Assembly (NCBI RefSeq): GCF_000002875.2
Contig: NC_009395.2
Location: 255,501 to 319,500, forward strand
Direction of reading: 5' to 3'
DNA from: Leishmania infantum JPCM5
Taxonomy: Eukaryota; Euglenozoa; Kinetoplastea; Trypanosomatida; Trypanosomatidae
DNA: 64,000 bases
Shown: positions 1 to 11,084 of the stretch, in pieces
How the letters are laid out: each line of letters opens with the position of its first letter
Numbering within the stretch: the stretch's first letter is position 1
Notes under the pieces: generated by a model
What the model saw: only the letters and a program-made list of their open reading frames with translations
The model's database searches: none
Told to the model about the DNA's origin: nothing
Translations under genes and position numbers: made by a program

Positions 1-3000
1 AGGCCCCCCTCGTCTTCTCTGTTTTACTGTTTTTTTTGTTGGTTTCTTCAGGTTCGTGTGCCTTTTTGCTCATGCCTGTGTGCCCCGTGGAGTTGCGCCT
101 TGTCGTTGATACTTTTGTGTTCCCGCTTCTCCCTCTTTCTTTCGCTTGTTCACGCTCTGCTGCGTGCGTGTGCGTGTGCGTGTGTGTGCGTGGGTGATGG
201 CGCTCCCTTCTTCCGTTTCTTGACCAGTATGATTATCATATCTATATCTATGTATATCCACATACATAGATATACAGATATATATCCATATAGATATATG
301 GATATATAGATAGTGGCATCCCTTGTTTTTTGTCCCGCACGACTGTTTCATGGCCTTTCCTCGCCTTTTTGGATTTGTCTGTGTTCTCCTTTCCATTCTG
401 TTATTATTATTATTTTTTTTTTCGTTTTCTCGCCCTTGTATGTCTGTCTGTGCATGTGTGCGTGCGTGTGCCCCGCGTTTCTATGGTGGTGGTGCATGCA
501 TGCTTTTCTTTGTTGTTGTGTTTTGGATGGCATGGTGACATCATCTGCACACGCACGCGAACAGCGATAGATGTGAGTAGATGAACGCTAGCTCGCTTGC
601 TAGTATCGTCGCATAGGGCCGCCCGCCCTCGTTGCCGGTGAGGGCGCGCTCCGTTTTCTATGCTTTGCTGTTTTGCCTTGTGCTCTTTCCCTTTTGGTGC
701 GCAGTCGTCGGCGCGTGTCTCTGACGCGATTCTTTCGGGAACATGAACGATGGAAGACGTGTAGAGGCGCACGCATACACATGTATGTATACATATTATG
801 CGTGTATATCTATGTGTGTGCGTGCGCGCGAAAGGAAAACAGCAACCAGCATCACTCCATTACGTGAGAGTAGGAAGATACGACCCAGAAGATGCGTGAC
901 GCTGCGTTGGCTCGATTACCATTATTTATTTTTTTCTCAGACATTCATGTTTGTTGTGCTAAAGCATATATATTTATTGCCTTTACAGGTGCTGTTTCCA
1001 TTTTGCCTCCACTACCGCTCAGCATCCCTCCCCGCACGAGCAAGTCTGCGCACGTGTGCCGGTATTCTTTTTCTTTTTCGTTCCACGATTTTCAGATGAA
1101 GGTGGCAGAGCTTTCCTCTCCTTGCCTTGCTGGAGCGCTTAGTACTAGTATTATGATTGTGCTCCTTCGCTTTTCTCTGCGTAGTGTTTCGCGTCGCGAC
1201 CTTTTTCTTGCTTTTAAGCTGTGCGTACGTTTTCGTGCTCTCTTTCCCTTTCTCTGGCGCGCATGCGCCGCTGATGTGGCCGCCTTTTTTTTCTATGTGT
1301 GATAATGGCGTGTGCGTGTGTGCGCACCCCGTAGGCGTGTGGCGTTGCCTGCTCTGTGGTGCCAGCGCGCAGGCGCACAGACTCGGATGCTCCTGCCCTG
1401 TTGAGTCTTTGCCTTATTTTCCTTTTTTTCAGCGCCTTTCTGTTGTTGCTCTTTCCTCCTCCTGCTCACGTGGGCCTTGACATACCTGCGTGACGCATGC
1501 GAAATCGACAAGGAAAACCCGCGTAAAGCACAGGCATACGTACGGCTTGCAATGTGGAACGCGGGCAAGTACATGCACTTTCCAAGGCATACTGCTACAG
1601 CACGTCGTACGCCCAGGAGGACATGCAGGCATACGATGACAAGCACAGAATTCGTCCACGAACTCTTTCCTTTGCGCAGTGCTCCACGCACACACCGCGT
1701 CCGCGCGCCACACTCGGTGCTGCACCCATGCAGGCAGCGACAAATTTTTTTTTCTTGTGTGTTTTGTTCGTCTTAAATTTTGTTCGTGTGCACTGTTGCG
1801 TTTTCCAATGCGCGTTTGCTCCGTTTCCACTTTTATTGTTGATTTTCCATTTGTAGTTTTGTGCACGGACTCGTGCTTGCGACGCTGCTTTCGGACATAA
1901 TGGACGCCGATGATCATGGAGACGTGACGCGGGGAGAAGGGCGCACGAGAGCTCTTTGAAGGCAGATCGAGGCGAGAAATCGGAACACCGATTCAGAATA
2001 TCGGTGTGCCCGGACAACATGCTTGCGGTCCGCGTTATTTATGCCGCCCTCCTTGGTCTCTCCTCTACCCACCTCTGCGTCGCCTTTTTGCGTTCCTCTC
2101 GATTCACAATTAAGACAATCTGCCCAACTGTCTTCCTGAGCTCACCCGACATGCGCCTGGACCCCGCCCCCTGCTGCCCTGCACGGAAGGCGCCACCTCT
2201 TGCTGCCCTCCGGCGGTGGACCCTGGGCGCGGCCCGCGTGGGTCAAGGCGTGCGGTGCCCCCGGGGCCGCCTGGCGCAGATGATGCGGAGTGTCCCGGAG
2301 GAAGGGGGCGAGAAGAGCCCGTTAGGCGCATGGGCGGGCTCGGCGGCAGGACGGTTCGCCCTAGACGGCCGGGATGGAGCCGTGACGCGGCAGCGGCGGA
2401 TGCGCGGCGGCTGTGTGTGCGTGCACTCGCTGGCTTGCTCGTTGCGGAAGCGGCGCGTGATGGAACGCCGTGTCTCGTGCGGGTGGAGTCGCTGGATCTC
2501 ATCTCCGCACTTAGCGGCGCGGCCAGTGAGCCTAGCTGCTGCAAGGCAAGCGAAGACGGCTACTTTCCTATGTGCACACGCGTTGGCGCTGGAGTTCGTT
2601 GTGGCCATCGTATGCACTCCACACGGCGCGCCTGCGCACCTGCCCTCATGACGCCTGAAGCCTGTGTGAGCGCATCATGTGCGCTCGCCCTTTCCCTGGA
2701 GCCCCCACGCACCGCTCTCTCGCCGTGGCGAAGAGGTCACTGTAGCGAGCGCAACGATAGACGTGGCTTGATGGAAGACGAAGCAACAGCCACAACAGAC
2801 AATCGGTGAGCAGACGCGAGGAACGCGTGTCGACATGCTGCGACAGCTGCAGTCTCATGCCCACTTGCCTTGCTCCGCTCGCCTTTGTGCCCGACGCGGT
2901 GACTTCTACGCGTTCCACGCGGCCTCCTGTGGCGGTGGCGTGTTTTGTGCGGTGCGCTCGTCTGCTCCGTTTCCCTCTCTAGCGTCTGGTCGTGCCAGCA

Positions 3001-3626
3001 CGCCCCCGCTCTCACGCTGGCCCGCGGACAGAGGTGGGACAGCGACGGCGCCGCCACGAGGGCCTCACAGGTGTTGCGGTGCTTGCACGGCGATGCCACA
3101 TGTAAGCTGCTCTCCCTCTCCTTGCGCGCACACTGGGCATGACCTCTCGCCCTCTGCTTTTCCCTCTATGCCTTTCACCTCGCTGTCCTCCGCGCGTGTG
3201 TGTGCTTCTGCGTGCAGCCACCCCCCTCCCCTTCCCTCGACCGGTGCCGGTGCACTGGCCCTTTCCACAACGCCGTTTTGTCCACACAACAACTGCAGCA
3301 TCACGACTCACAAGCCGGCCTCCTTGCCGGCTCAATTCTTGCGCTTCGACAGCCCATCATCGACCCACAAAACCCTCTTCGTCTCGCCTTTATTCATTTT
3401 GCTTCCGCCTTCGCTGCCTGTGCCACTGTGTGTGTCGGGCATGGCTGCCTAGTTCTCACCAGCGCATGCCCTCGCTCGCCTTCCCTGGTGGCCTTGACCC
3501 TTCTCTCCCTCTCCGAGCGCGCGTCACAGCAGCGCATTCGAGGGCCCCCACCCACCTCCGCCGTTTACGAGTGCTGCATAGCGGGAATAGCTCCGTGGGT
3601 GTCCTCCGTATCACGCGCGCACGCGC
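1..3626. other. Gene-free interval before the first transporter
   Basis: No reading frame here looks like a real gene. The open frames are short, overlap on both strands and are rich in Cys, Phe, Ser and Arg, as expected from T/C-rich or GC-rich non-coding DNA. The first 1.9 kb is T-rich with TG runs and looks like UTR sequence. A pair of AT-rich hairpins lies at about 243-308. A GC-rich patch occupies about 2110-2640 and interrupts the T-rich composition. From about 3100 to 3500 the sequence is pyrimidine-rich, suitable as a splice-acceptor region for the gene at 3627. The interval is probably the 3' UTR of a gene left of the window plus the 5' region of the transporter. Confidence 0.6.
243..308. 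repeat. Two adjacent AT-rich perfect inverted repeats
   Basis: Positions 243-255 are the exact reverse complement of 262-274 (13-bp stem, 6-nt loop). Positions 279-290 are the exact reverse complement of 297-308 (12-bp stem, 6-nt loop). They are four bases apart, so transcribed RNA could form two consecutive hairpins. Both stems are built from TA, ATC and ATG words, so origin from a microsatellite is possible. No function can be assigned. Confidence 0.75.
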
Positions 3627-5753
3627 ATGCAGACATTCAGGTGCTCCGCTGACATGCAGACCAACGAGGAGGTTGTGATTTACCGTCTTGCGACGGGGCC
3701 GCAGAAGCCTGTCAGCGAGCACAAGCGGTTTGCGATCCTGGTGCTCGGCTCCTTCGGCTGCATTGTGTGCTCCTTCAGCTATGCGTGGAATCTCATCTCC
3801 GGCACGATGCAGCAGCGGTACGACCTCTCGCAGCGTGACCTGAGCACGATTGTGACGGTGGGCCTCGTGGTGCAGTTTGGCGTGCTCCCTTACGCCTTCC
3901 TGTACGACTTTCTGGGGCCCATACCAATCAGCGTCATCGGCACTGTGTACTTCCCGCTCGGCACTCTGCTGCTTGCGCTGTGCTTTATGGGCAAGATCGA
4001 GGGCAGCGTGGTGCGCCTCTCCGTGTTCAACGCCATGATGGCTTGCGGCTGCGCCATGTTTGATCTTGTGTGCTGCATCACCGTCCTGTCTCACTTTCCG
4101 ACAAACCGTGGCCCCGTGACGGCGCTGCTAAAGACGTTCACCGGCCTCGGCTCTGCGATTGTTGCGTGCCTGTACGCCGGCTACTTCGACTCCGACGCCG
4201 AGAAGCACTTCTTCTTCCTGTTTTCTCTGGGCATCGTTGTTGGCGTCCTGTGCATTGTGTTCATGCGGCTGCCCCCCTACCACCTGACGCAGTACGCGGA
4301 GCGGAAGTTGTCTGATGAGGTAAAGGAGCGCCGCCTGGTGACGAAGGCGCAGTACCTGCGTCAGGAGGCACCGCTGCGCCGCTTCGCGTTGGGTCTGCTC
4401 ATCCTGGTTGCGCTCATTGTCTTCGTGACGACGCAGAGTGCGCTGGTGAGCTACCTGAAGCTGGGTAAAGCCCCGAAGCTTGCGTTTGCGATCGTGTCTA
4501 CAATCCTGGTGCTCTTGTATACCTTTGTGATGGCCCCTTTACCGTTTCTGAACAGCAGCTACATCCCGGTTTTACATCCGGTGCGCTCAAGGCAACTGCA
4601 AGCGGTAGGTGAGAGGAGTGAAGCGTTGCAGGAGGGGCGCCGGGCTGAAGCCACTGTGACGAGCAGCATCGAAGACTCCAATGAGAAGGATTCGAGTGAG
4701 GGAGTTCAAGGTTTGAAGGCCGCCGAGTGCACGCCTGGCCATGCGATGGCATCGGAGCCGACGGCCGCAGCTGCGAAGGGGTCGTTAGAGATGGAGTTGG
4801 ACTACGTTGCACCGCAGTACCAGGGCAGCTTCATCCGTAACCTGACAACGCTGGAGTTGTGGGCTCTGTGGTGGACGTCGTTCGCCACGACCGGCGTGAC
4901 GTTCGTGATAAATTTCAATTCTTCATTTATCTTTGTTGCGTTGCAGAGTGCGCCGGTCAGCGACTCGCTGCGGACCATGCTGACGGTACTGAATGGCGTG
5001 GGCAGCGCTGTGGGCCGGCTGCTGATGTCGTTCTTCGAGGTCTGGTCGCAGAAGCGCAAGGCTGAGGACCGCGTGCCGATAACCATGGGAGTTTTTTTTT
5101 CCAGCAGCTGTGTCATCACTAGCATTGTGCTGTTCCTCGTGCTGCCTGCTGCAGCGCTCCCGCTGCCGCACATAATAGCTGCCATCGGCAGCGGCTTCTA
5201 CAACGGTGTCGCGATTCTGGTGACGCGCACGATCTTCGCGAAGGACCCCGCGAAGCACTACAACTTCTGCTTAAGTGCACCTATGATCAGCGCCGTCGTG
5301 CTCAACCGGTTTCTGTACGGCGAGTGGTACACAGCGCAGGCTGAGAAGCAGGCACGCGCGGATAGGATGTGCTACGGCAAGAAGTGCGTGCTGATGCCGC
5401 TGTTGGTGATGCTCGGGGTTGGGTTCAGCGCGCTCATCACGGACGTGGTGCTGAATCTTCGCTACCGCTCGTACTGCCAGAGGGCGTTGGCGGAGCGCGC
5501 GCGTCTGCGTGAGCGGGACGAGCTAGTTCAAAAGATGAGGGTTATCGCTGGCAGCGGCGCCACGGACGGCTCGGACACCGACAAGGCTGTGGATTGGGAG
5601 ATGAAGCAGCTCTGCCAGGCGTCAGGCGAAAGAATACACGAGAAGCATCCTACAAGGAAGTACGCACCGCAAACCTGTCGCCTGGAAGGCTCCGGTCGAC
5701 CTTTGCCTTTCTGCCAACCCACAGTCGGGGAGGCTCGGGCCGGCAAGGGATGA
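3627..5753 (+). CDS. Nodulin-like / major facilitator superfamily transporter
   Basis: This is a polytopic membrane protein of 708 residues (699 if the second in-frame ATG at 3654 is used). At least twelve hydrophobic segments are visible. An N-terminal block begins with KRFAILVLGSFGCIVCSFSY, and a second half restarts near ELWALWWTSFATTGVTFVIN. This two-half layout and its close similarity to the genes at 7704 and 14922 place it in the nodulin-like branch of the major facilitator superfamily. The substrate cannot be read from sequence. The cytoplasmic linker between the halves (about residues 315-400) is acidic, low in complexity and much longer than in the paralogue at 7704. It keeps the shared DYVAPQYQ motif just before the second half. 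Both candidate start codons lie in a local CATGCAGAC duplication, so the start is uncertain by nine residues. A SIDER-like element begins 99 bp after the stop. Confidence 0.88.
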   Translation: MQTFRCSADMQTNEEVVIYRLATGPQKPVSEHKRFAILVLGSFGCIVCSFSYAWNLISGTMQQRYDLSQRDLSTIVTVGLVVQFGVLPYAFLYDFLGPIPISVIGTVYFPLGTLLLALCFMGKIEGSVVRLSVFNAMMACGCAMFDLVCCITVLSHFPTNRGPVTALLKTFTGLGSAIVACLYAGYFDSDAEKHFFFLFSLGIVVGVLCIVFMRLPPYHLTQYAERKLSDEVKERRLVTKAQYLRQEAPLRRFALGLLILVALIVFVTTQSALVSYLKLGKAPKLAFAIVSTILVLLYTFVMAPLPFLNSSYIPVLHPVRSRQLQAVGERSEALQEGRRAEATVTSSIEDSNEKDSSEGVQGLKAAECTPGHAMASEPTAAAAKGSLEMELDYVAPQYQGSFIRNLTTLELWALWWTSFATTGVTFVINFNSSFIFVALQSAPVSDSLRTMLTVLNGVGSAVGRLLMSFFEVWSQKRKAEDRVPITMGVFFSSSCVITSIVLFLVLPAAALPLPHIIAAIGSGFYNGVAILVTRTIFAKDPAKHYNFCLSAPMISAVVLNRFLYGEWYTAQAEKQARADRMCYGKKCVLMPLLVMLGVGFSALITDVVLNLRYRSYCQRALAERARLRERDELVQKMRVIAGSGATDGSDTDKAVDWEMKQLCQASGERIHEKHPTRKYAPQTCRLEGSGRPLPFCQPTVGEARAGKG

Positions 5754-7703
5754 GCGTTGCGGTGGCCATGCGCGCGCTCCCACTCCATGATGGTGGCGAG
5801 AGCGTATTAGCGAGAGGGAGAGCTATTTCGTTGTTCTGAGCTGCTCTCCTTACGCACCCCCGGATGCCAGGGAGGAGGGCACACCTCTCAAGGCATGGCA
5901 TCACAGCGCCCAGCACACCCCCTCTCTGAGGGAGAGCACAACAGCCCCTCCCCTCTACCCCTGCCAATACCCACCTACCTCTAGTACTGGCAGGGCCAGG
6001 TGCCTACGGTGCGAGGAGGTCACAGATATTTATTGCTGCTGATGCCGGCGGCCAGGTCCTGGATGGCGTGGCGCCGGAGCGACCTGCTGCAGTGCACACG
6101 TCTGACCCATCCACATGATGGGCAGCGTGTCCGCGCGACTCGAGCGTATCCGACCCCCGGCCCTCGCACTGCCTACTGGTGGGTGGGGAGCCTGAGCCAC
6201 CGCAAGGGATGCCGCACGTGGCGACCGGTACGACGGTAGCTGCTGCGAGGCGCCCCGTGGGGCGGCGGGGGGTGGCCCGTGTTCGAGGCGGAAGCCGTGC
6301 TTGGATGACTGAGTCGGCATATTGCTGTAACGCGTGTCTAGGGCTGCTTCGCACGACGCGATGGGGTGGGGCCCATGACCGGCCGCGCAGTGCCGGAGTG
6401 GCGGTGGCGGGGGGCTTCGAGCTCGCGCGCCCTGCGGCGGCGAAACGGACACGTTAGCCAATAATACGAACAAAGTTCTTTTTAAGCGCTTGCGCTTTTT
6501 GCGCACTTGGGCAAGACGCTCCAGGGCGGAGGTGCTCAAGAGAAGTAGGCTCTACCAGAGCAGCCGATTACGCTGCAGAGTGCTGCTTCCGGTGAAGGCG
6601 AGGGCGTGCTGCCGGGAATGGGTGGCGGGAAGCGTGACAACGGCTCATGTGAGAGCAAAGTGCTGTTTGTTGGTGCTGCACCGCGGTCTTGTGAGCCATA
6701 TCGCGTGTCGCATCCGTGTCCAGACCCCCTCCCTCCTCCATCTTCCCACGTCTGCTGGCACTGCAAGAGCGGGGGGCTCTGCCGCTTCAGCGGAGAGAGA
6801 ACTGCTCGCGAAGTAGAAGTGCTTCTTGTACGCTCCTTCGGTTCGCGTGTCCAGCTCCTCGAAAGACTCCGAGGGTTGCGAGAGGGGATGGGCGAGAGGG
6901 AGGTGGGGGGCCGAAATTGCTTCCCTGTCTATGCCCGACTTCTGTGCTCTCTCACACGTCGTTCCCTCTGCCTGTATTTGTCTTTTGGCGTTCTGCACTT
7001 CTCCGTTCACCGGCTCTCTACGCCCACACACACGCGGTCGCTGGAACAACACCAACGAACAACAACGGGGGTACCGACGCCATCACTATCTCTTCCCCAT
7101 CATCCGTCTCCTCCCTCTAACCACACCCCCGGTGGCCCTGTCACGGTCACGCTCGACCCACAAAGCAACCTGGCAAACACCCAGTGGCTAACACAGTGTC
7201 GAAGCACTGTACCTCCTACCTCATCTTGTTTTTCTTTATTGCTCCTTTACTTCCGTCTCTCCCTCCCTCCGTCTCTTCCTGCATCGCCCTTCTCTCTTCT
7301 TTCCTCCGCATCAAGTTATCAGCGCTCACCCCACTTCATCCACCGCCCGCACCCCTTTCGCCCGTTCTCCATCCGTGGGAGTGCGTGTCTTCTGCTGCTG
7401 TTCTTTGCTCGCACCAGCTCTGTCTCTCTGTTGGCATTTTCCCCACGCTTACGGACGGTGGTGCGCACACCTACTTCGCGACGGATACACTCGTGCGTGA
7501 GTTAATCTTGACTTTACGTCTTCCTCGCGTTTTTTCCCTCGCGCTTTTGTTTCGTCGACTCTTGTGGTGTGAAGGAACTGTGCCGTCACTCTTGCTGCGG
7601 ACCCCGCCTCCCTACGGAGCAGCCGCGGCGGCATCCACGACTGAGTTCACAAGATTGCCACGCACGCATACCCAAACCACACGAAGCTCCCCCAAAGCCA
7701 GCT
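5754..7703. other. Intergenic region between transporters 1 and 2
   Basis: This contains the first SIDER-like element (5852-6456). The remainder is non-coding: about 6460-6900 is mixed GC-rich sequence, and about 6940-7480 is strongly C/T-rich, the likely trans-splicing signal region for the next gene. Open frames here are pyrimidine-tract artefacts rich in Ser, Leu and Pro. Confidence 0.6.
5852..6456 (+). mobile_element. SIDER-like degenerate retroposon, copy 1
   Basis: This segment of about 605 bp recurs almost unchanged at 18853-19440 and 29982-30582 in the same orientation. The copies share their left edge, a run of C followed by TGCCAGGGAGGAGGGC. They diverge just after GGCGAAACGGACACGTTA, where the flanks turn A-rich. 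Size, sense orientation, position within a 3' UTR and repetition fit the SIDER family of short extinct retroposons of Leishmania, which are known to affect mRNA stability. The family name is an inference from size and position. The small frames inside all three copies are not convincing genes. Confidence 0.7.
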
Positions 7704-9572
7704 ATGCCCCTCAGAGACGAGCCCAGTAACCTCGAACGCGCCGTCCGGGACGACTCGAGCACAGAGTATAATGTGCTGAAGCTAGACGTGGCCAACCAGC
7801 GTCCGATTAGCGAGGCGCGACGCTACGGCTTACTGACGCTCGCCTCCTTCGCCATGATCTGCGCCTCGACATCGTACGCCTTCAACCTGTTCAGCGGCAG
7901 CCTTCGCGACAAGTACAACTTCGACTCGCGCCAGATGTCCACGATCAACACGGTGGGCATGGTGTTCGCCTACTTTCTGTTGCCGTACGGCACGATATAC
8001 GACTACCTTGGCCCGCTGCCGGTGTACATCCTTGCGTGCGTGCTCGCGTCGCTGGGGCTGCTGCTGATGGGCCTCACGTTCCAGGGCGTGATTGCCGGCT
8101 CTGTGGTGCGGTTCTGCGTGTTCAACGCGCTGCTGAGCCTTGGCAGTCAGCTGTTCGACCTTGCAACGGTGGTGACGATGCTGAGCATCTTCCCGACGCG
8201 TCGCGGGTGGGTCGTGGCGCTGCTGAAGACGCTGATGGGCCTGGGCTCTGCGATCATCGGGTCGATGCGCACGGGCTTCTTCCTGAACACGCCGGCAAAC
8301 TACTTCTACTTTCTGGTGGGGATGGTGCTTGTGACCGGGCTGTGCTGCATTGCGGTGATGCGGCTGCCGTCGTACCACCTGACGGGCTACCAGCAGAGCC
8401 GCCTGAGCGATGAGCAGAAGGCGGTGCGCGGTGCACGTGTCGCGGCGTACCTGACGCAGGAGCCGCCGATGTGGCGCTTCTACCTGAGCATTGCGGTGGT
8501 GCTTGTGCTTGTGGTGTATCTGCCGACGACGAGCGCGCTGGCGGCGTTCACGAAGGTCGCGAAGACGCAGCACGGCCTGCTTGCCTTCGCGATCGTGGCC
8601 GTGGTCATCACGAGCTGCTTTCTGCTGATGCTGGTGCCGTGCCCGTGGCTGGATCGTTTGACGACGAAGGGGCCGAGGGATGATGAGTTGGCGGAGAGCG
8701 GTGAGGTGCTGACGGACATTGACTACATTGCCCCGCAGTACCAGACAACCTTCCTGCAGAGCTGCTGCACGGTGAGCCTGTGGTGCATCCTCTGGACGAT
8801 GTTCTGCGGCGTTGGCGCCGAGTTCGTGATCATCTTCAACGCGTCGCCCATCTTCTCTGCGCTGACGGAGACGCCGAAGCTGGACACGACGGTGTCTGCG
8901 CTGCTGACGGTGCTGAACGGCGCTGGCAGCGCGCTGGGCCGCCTGGCCATGTCCGTGTTCGAGCACTATACGCAGAAGCGCAAGGCCGAGGACCGCATGC
9001 CTATCACCGTCGCCTTCTTTGTGCCGACGACGCTGATCATCCTCTCGATGACGCTGTTCCTGTTACTGCCGGGCCGCTCGCTGCTGGCCGCGTTTGCGCT
9101 GGCGTCTCTTGGTAACGGCTTCTGCGCCAGCATCACCATTCTCGTCCTGCGCACCATGTACGCCAAGGACCCCGCGAAGCACTACAACTTTGGCTTCAAC
9201 GCGCTGTGGATCGCGGCCATCCTGCTGAACCGCCTGCTGTACGGCGAGTGGATTGCGTCTCGGGCCGACAGGCAGGGCCAGAAGGTGTGCGTTGGCCGCG
9301 AGTGCGTGATGATGCCGCTGCTCGTCATGATTGGCATGAACCTGACGGCGCTTCTCTCGGATGTGTACCTGCACATCAGCTACTCCCGCTTCTCACGCAG
9401 GGTGCTGGCCGAGCGCCGCCGCCTGCGGGAGGGGGTCGCCGCCGCGGGCAGCTCGGAGCCGATCTACCCGGAAAAGGAGGTGGCCCGAGGTGAAAGAGTC
9501 TACGCACATGGCTCGGGCAGCAGCGTAGGCGATTCCCTTTACGCGCAGCAGCAGCGAAAGCCTCGTGGCTAG
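7704..9572 (+). CDS. Nodulin-like / MFS transporter, intact copy
   Basis: This 622-residue polytopic membrane protein starts at the first ATG of its open frame. The upstream extension has no ATG and is pyrimidine-derived. After a short hydrophilic N-terminus, roughly fourteen hydrophobic stretches follow in two halves, split by a short loop with LTDIDYIAPQYQ (about residue 340). Conserved elements shared with the gene at 3627 include RMPITVAFF-type and FAKDPAKHYNF-type segments in the second half. It belongs to the nodulin-like MFS family, substrate unknown, probably in the plasma membrane or an organelle membrane. Bases 7845-9523 are repeated at 14913-16591 with only two substitutions seen: one silent, one changing Gly to Asp. 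The last sixteen codons lie outside the block, so the C-terminal tail ending in QQQRKPRG is specific to this copy. Confidence 0.9.
   Translation: MPLRDEPSNLERAVRDDSSTEYNVLKLDVANQRPISEARRYGLLTLASFAMICASTSYAFNLFSGSLRDKYNFDSRQMSTINTVGMVFAYFLLPYGTIYDYLGPLPVYILACVLASLGLLLMGLTFQGVIAGSVVRFCVFNALLSLGSQLFDLATVVTMLSIFPTRRGWVVALLKTLMGLGSAIIGSMRTGFFLNTPANYFYFLVGMVLVTGLCCIAVMRLPSYHLTGYQQSRLSDEQKAVRGARVAAYLTQEPPMWRFYLSIAVVLVLVVYLPTTSALAAFTKVAKTQHGLLAFAIVAVVITSCFLLMLVPCPWLDRLTTKGPRDDELAESGEVLTDIDYIAPQYQTTFLQSCCTVSLWCILWTMFCGVGAEFVIIFNASPIFSALTETPKLDTTVSALLTVLNGAGSALGRLAMSVFEHYTQKRKAEDRMPITVAFFVPTTLIILSMTLFLLLPGRSLLAAFALASLGNGFCASITILVLRTMYAKDPAKHYNFGFNALWIAAILLNRLLYGEWIASRADRQGQKVCVGRECVMMPLLVMIGMNLTALLSDVYLHISYSRFSRRVLAERRRLREGVAAAGSSEPIYPEKEVARGERVYAHGSGSSVGDSLYAQQQRKPRG
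7845..9523 (+). repeat. Long direct repeat, left copy (transporter body)
   Basis: The block matches 14913-16591 at a constant offset of 7,068 bp. By eye the only differences are G7957/A15025 (Gly to Asp) and G8669/A15737 (silent). Sequence outside the block is unrelated on the right and only weakly related on the left. This implies recent duplication or gene conversion. Confidence 0.85.
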
Positions 9573-10773
9573 AGAGAAGAGGTGGTTCCGCGGATAAAGG
9601 CGACTGCGATCATGGTGGCATATGCAGCCCCATGTTGCGCACGAAGTAGTGTTAGCCTCCAATACTTCGCGAAGTGTTTTCTTCATCCATCGATCGCCAC
9701 CTCGCTGCTTTTTTCTACTTTCCATTCTTTTTTATTTTCGTGCTGCGTCGAAGCCCTTCCCGCTCGCCCGCTCCCTGGCCCTCCTTTTCGTTTCGCCTGT
9801 GTTCGTCGGTTGAAAGTGTCTTGAGCGCGCCGCGGCCTCGTAGGGCTTCAACCGCCGCTGCCGTCGTCTCCGCGTGTACGCGTTTATGGGTGCTTGCCTC
9901 CGTCTCTCTGTCTGTGCGTGTTGATGTGTGAAGTATTGTTGTGCCGAAAGGCCTGATTGAGCGTGCGCGTGCGATACTTTCTACACCACACCCACATACA
10001 TGGATTCGTCGATGCAAACTCTTTACAAGTGCGCGGTGGTCACCTCGACCCCCTGAGGGCGGTAAAGTGCTGCTGGAACACGTCTCGAGCGCGTGCGGAA
10101 GGGGGCGAAAGGTGCGGGGCGGGCGGACGAAGAGGCGGCGAGGAGCGCGCACATCTAAGCAGAACAGACACGGCGCAAAACTGTCGCGTATCACGCGGAG
10201 GAAGTGAGTGTGAGCAAGCGATAAAATGAGGACTCCCCAAAAAAAAAAGGAGTGAGTGAGAGCGCGTGAGAAAGAGGGCAGTGACGCAATACAAGCACGT
10301 GCAGAAGCCGTGAATACACAAGAAGGGCGGCAAGGCGAGCGGCGAACCTGCCTGGGCCTCCGAGCCTTTTTCATCGGCTGGTAGTTTAGCCCCACTCCTG
10401 GCTCTCTCCTTCCTTGCCTGTTGTGTGGTCCAGCCCTGTGCGCGTCTCTCTTCGCCTCTTTGGTTTTGTGTGTTTCTTCGTATGGGCGTGTCTTCCTATG
10501 TTTTTTTTTTTTGTTCGCTTTCTTCTCCGCTTCCGCTCAGCTTTATGCTCCTCGACTGTGATGGGGTACTTCATCGTTGTATGCGTGTGCATGTAAGTGT
10601 GTGTGTGTGGGTGTGTGGGTGGGTCTCTCTTTCCTGGTGGGCGTGGCGTGAGCAAGAGAAACACTTGTTTCCTCGGCAAACCGGCCACGTACCTGCACGC
10701 ACACGCACGACGAAGTGTAACACCCGCGCATACAGAGGAACGAAATGAAAAGCATTTCCTTCGTTAAGTGTTC

Positions 10774-10792
10774 ATATATATATATATATATA
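10774..10792. repeat. AT dinucleotide run
   Basis: A short uninterrupted AT repeat in non-coding sequence. Confidence 0.9.
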
Positions 10793-11050
10793 GTGTGCCG
10801 TTGTTTGAGCCAACTAACCAAACAAGAAGAATTTAAGCACGTCGCTTCGGCTCGATTTGCCATGTTTGCCCTTACTTGGATAATCTACATCGTTTTTCCT
10901 TCTCTTTTTCTCTCTCCCTTTCTTTCTCCAACCCCCTCTCTCTTTTTTCTAGTGTGCGTGTGGTGTGTGTGTGTGTTGTATGTGTGCGCTGGCTCTCTCC
11001 CACATTATATGCGGGAGCGTTCGGCGTACGCGTAAGTTTTCACGCGTTTA

Positions 11051-11084
11051 CATATACATAAATACATATATGTGTATGTATATG
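11051..11084. repeat. AT-rich imperfect palindrome
   Basis: The outer arms 11051-11060 and 11075-11084 are reverse complements. The centre contains the self-complementary ACATATATGT at 11064-11073. The sequence could form a hairpin or cruciform. No function can be assigned. Confidence 0.6.

Noticed and set aside
1956..2651. 231-codon + strand frame in the GC-rich island
   Set aside because: Composition changes along its length, other frames are also open, and no domain or membrane pattern is seen.
6000..6239. 79-codon frame conserved in all three SIDER-like copies (also 19001 and 30126)
   Set aside because: It is conserved only because the elements are nearly identical; composition is Arg/Trp/Pro-rich, and the element lies in 3' UTRs.
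6274..6292. GTTCGAGG in the SIDER-like element as a possible tRNA B box
   Set aside because: No cloverleaf, acceptor stem or A box could be fitted around it.
7830..8966. Long minus-strand open frame (378 codons) opposite the intact transporter
   Set aside because: It is His/Arg/Gln-rich and lies antisense to a well-supported membrane protein with high GC at third positions; this is a codon-bias shadow.
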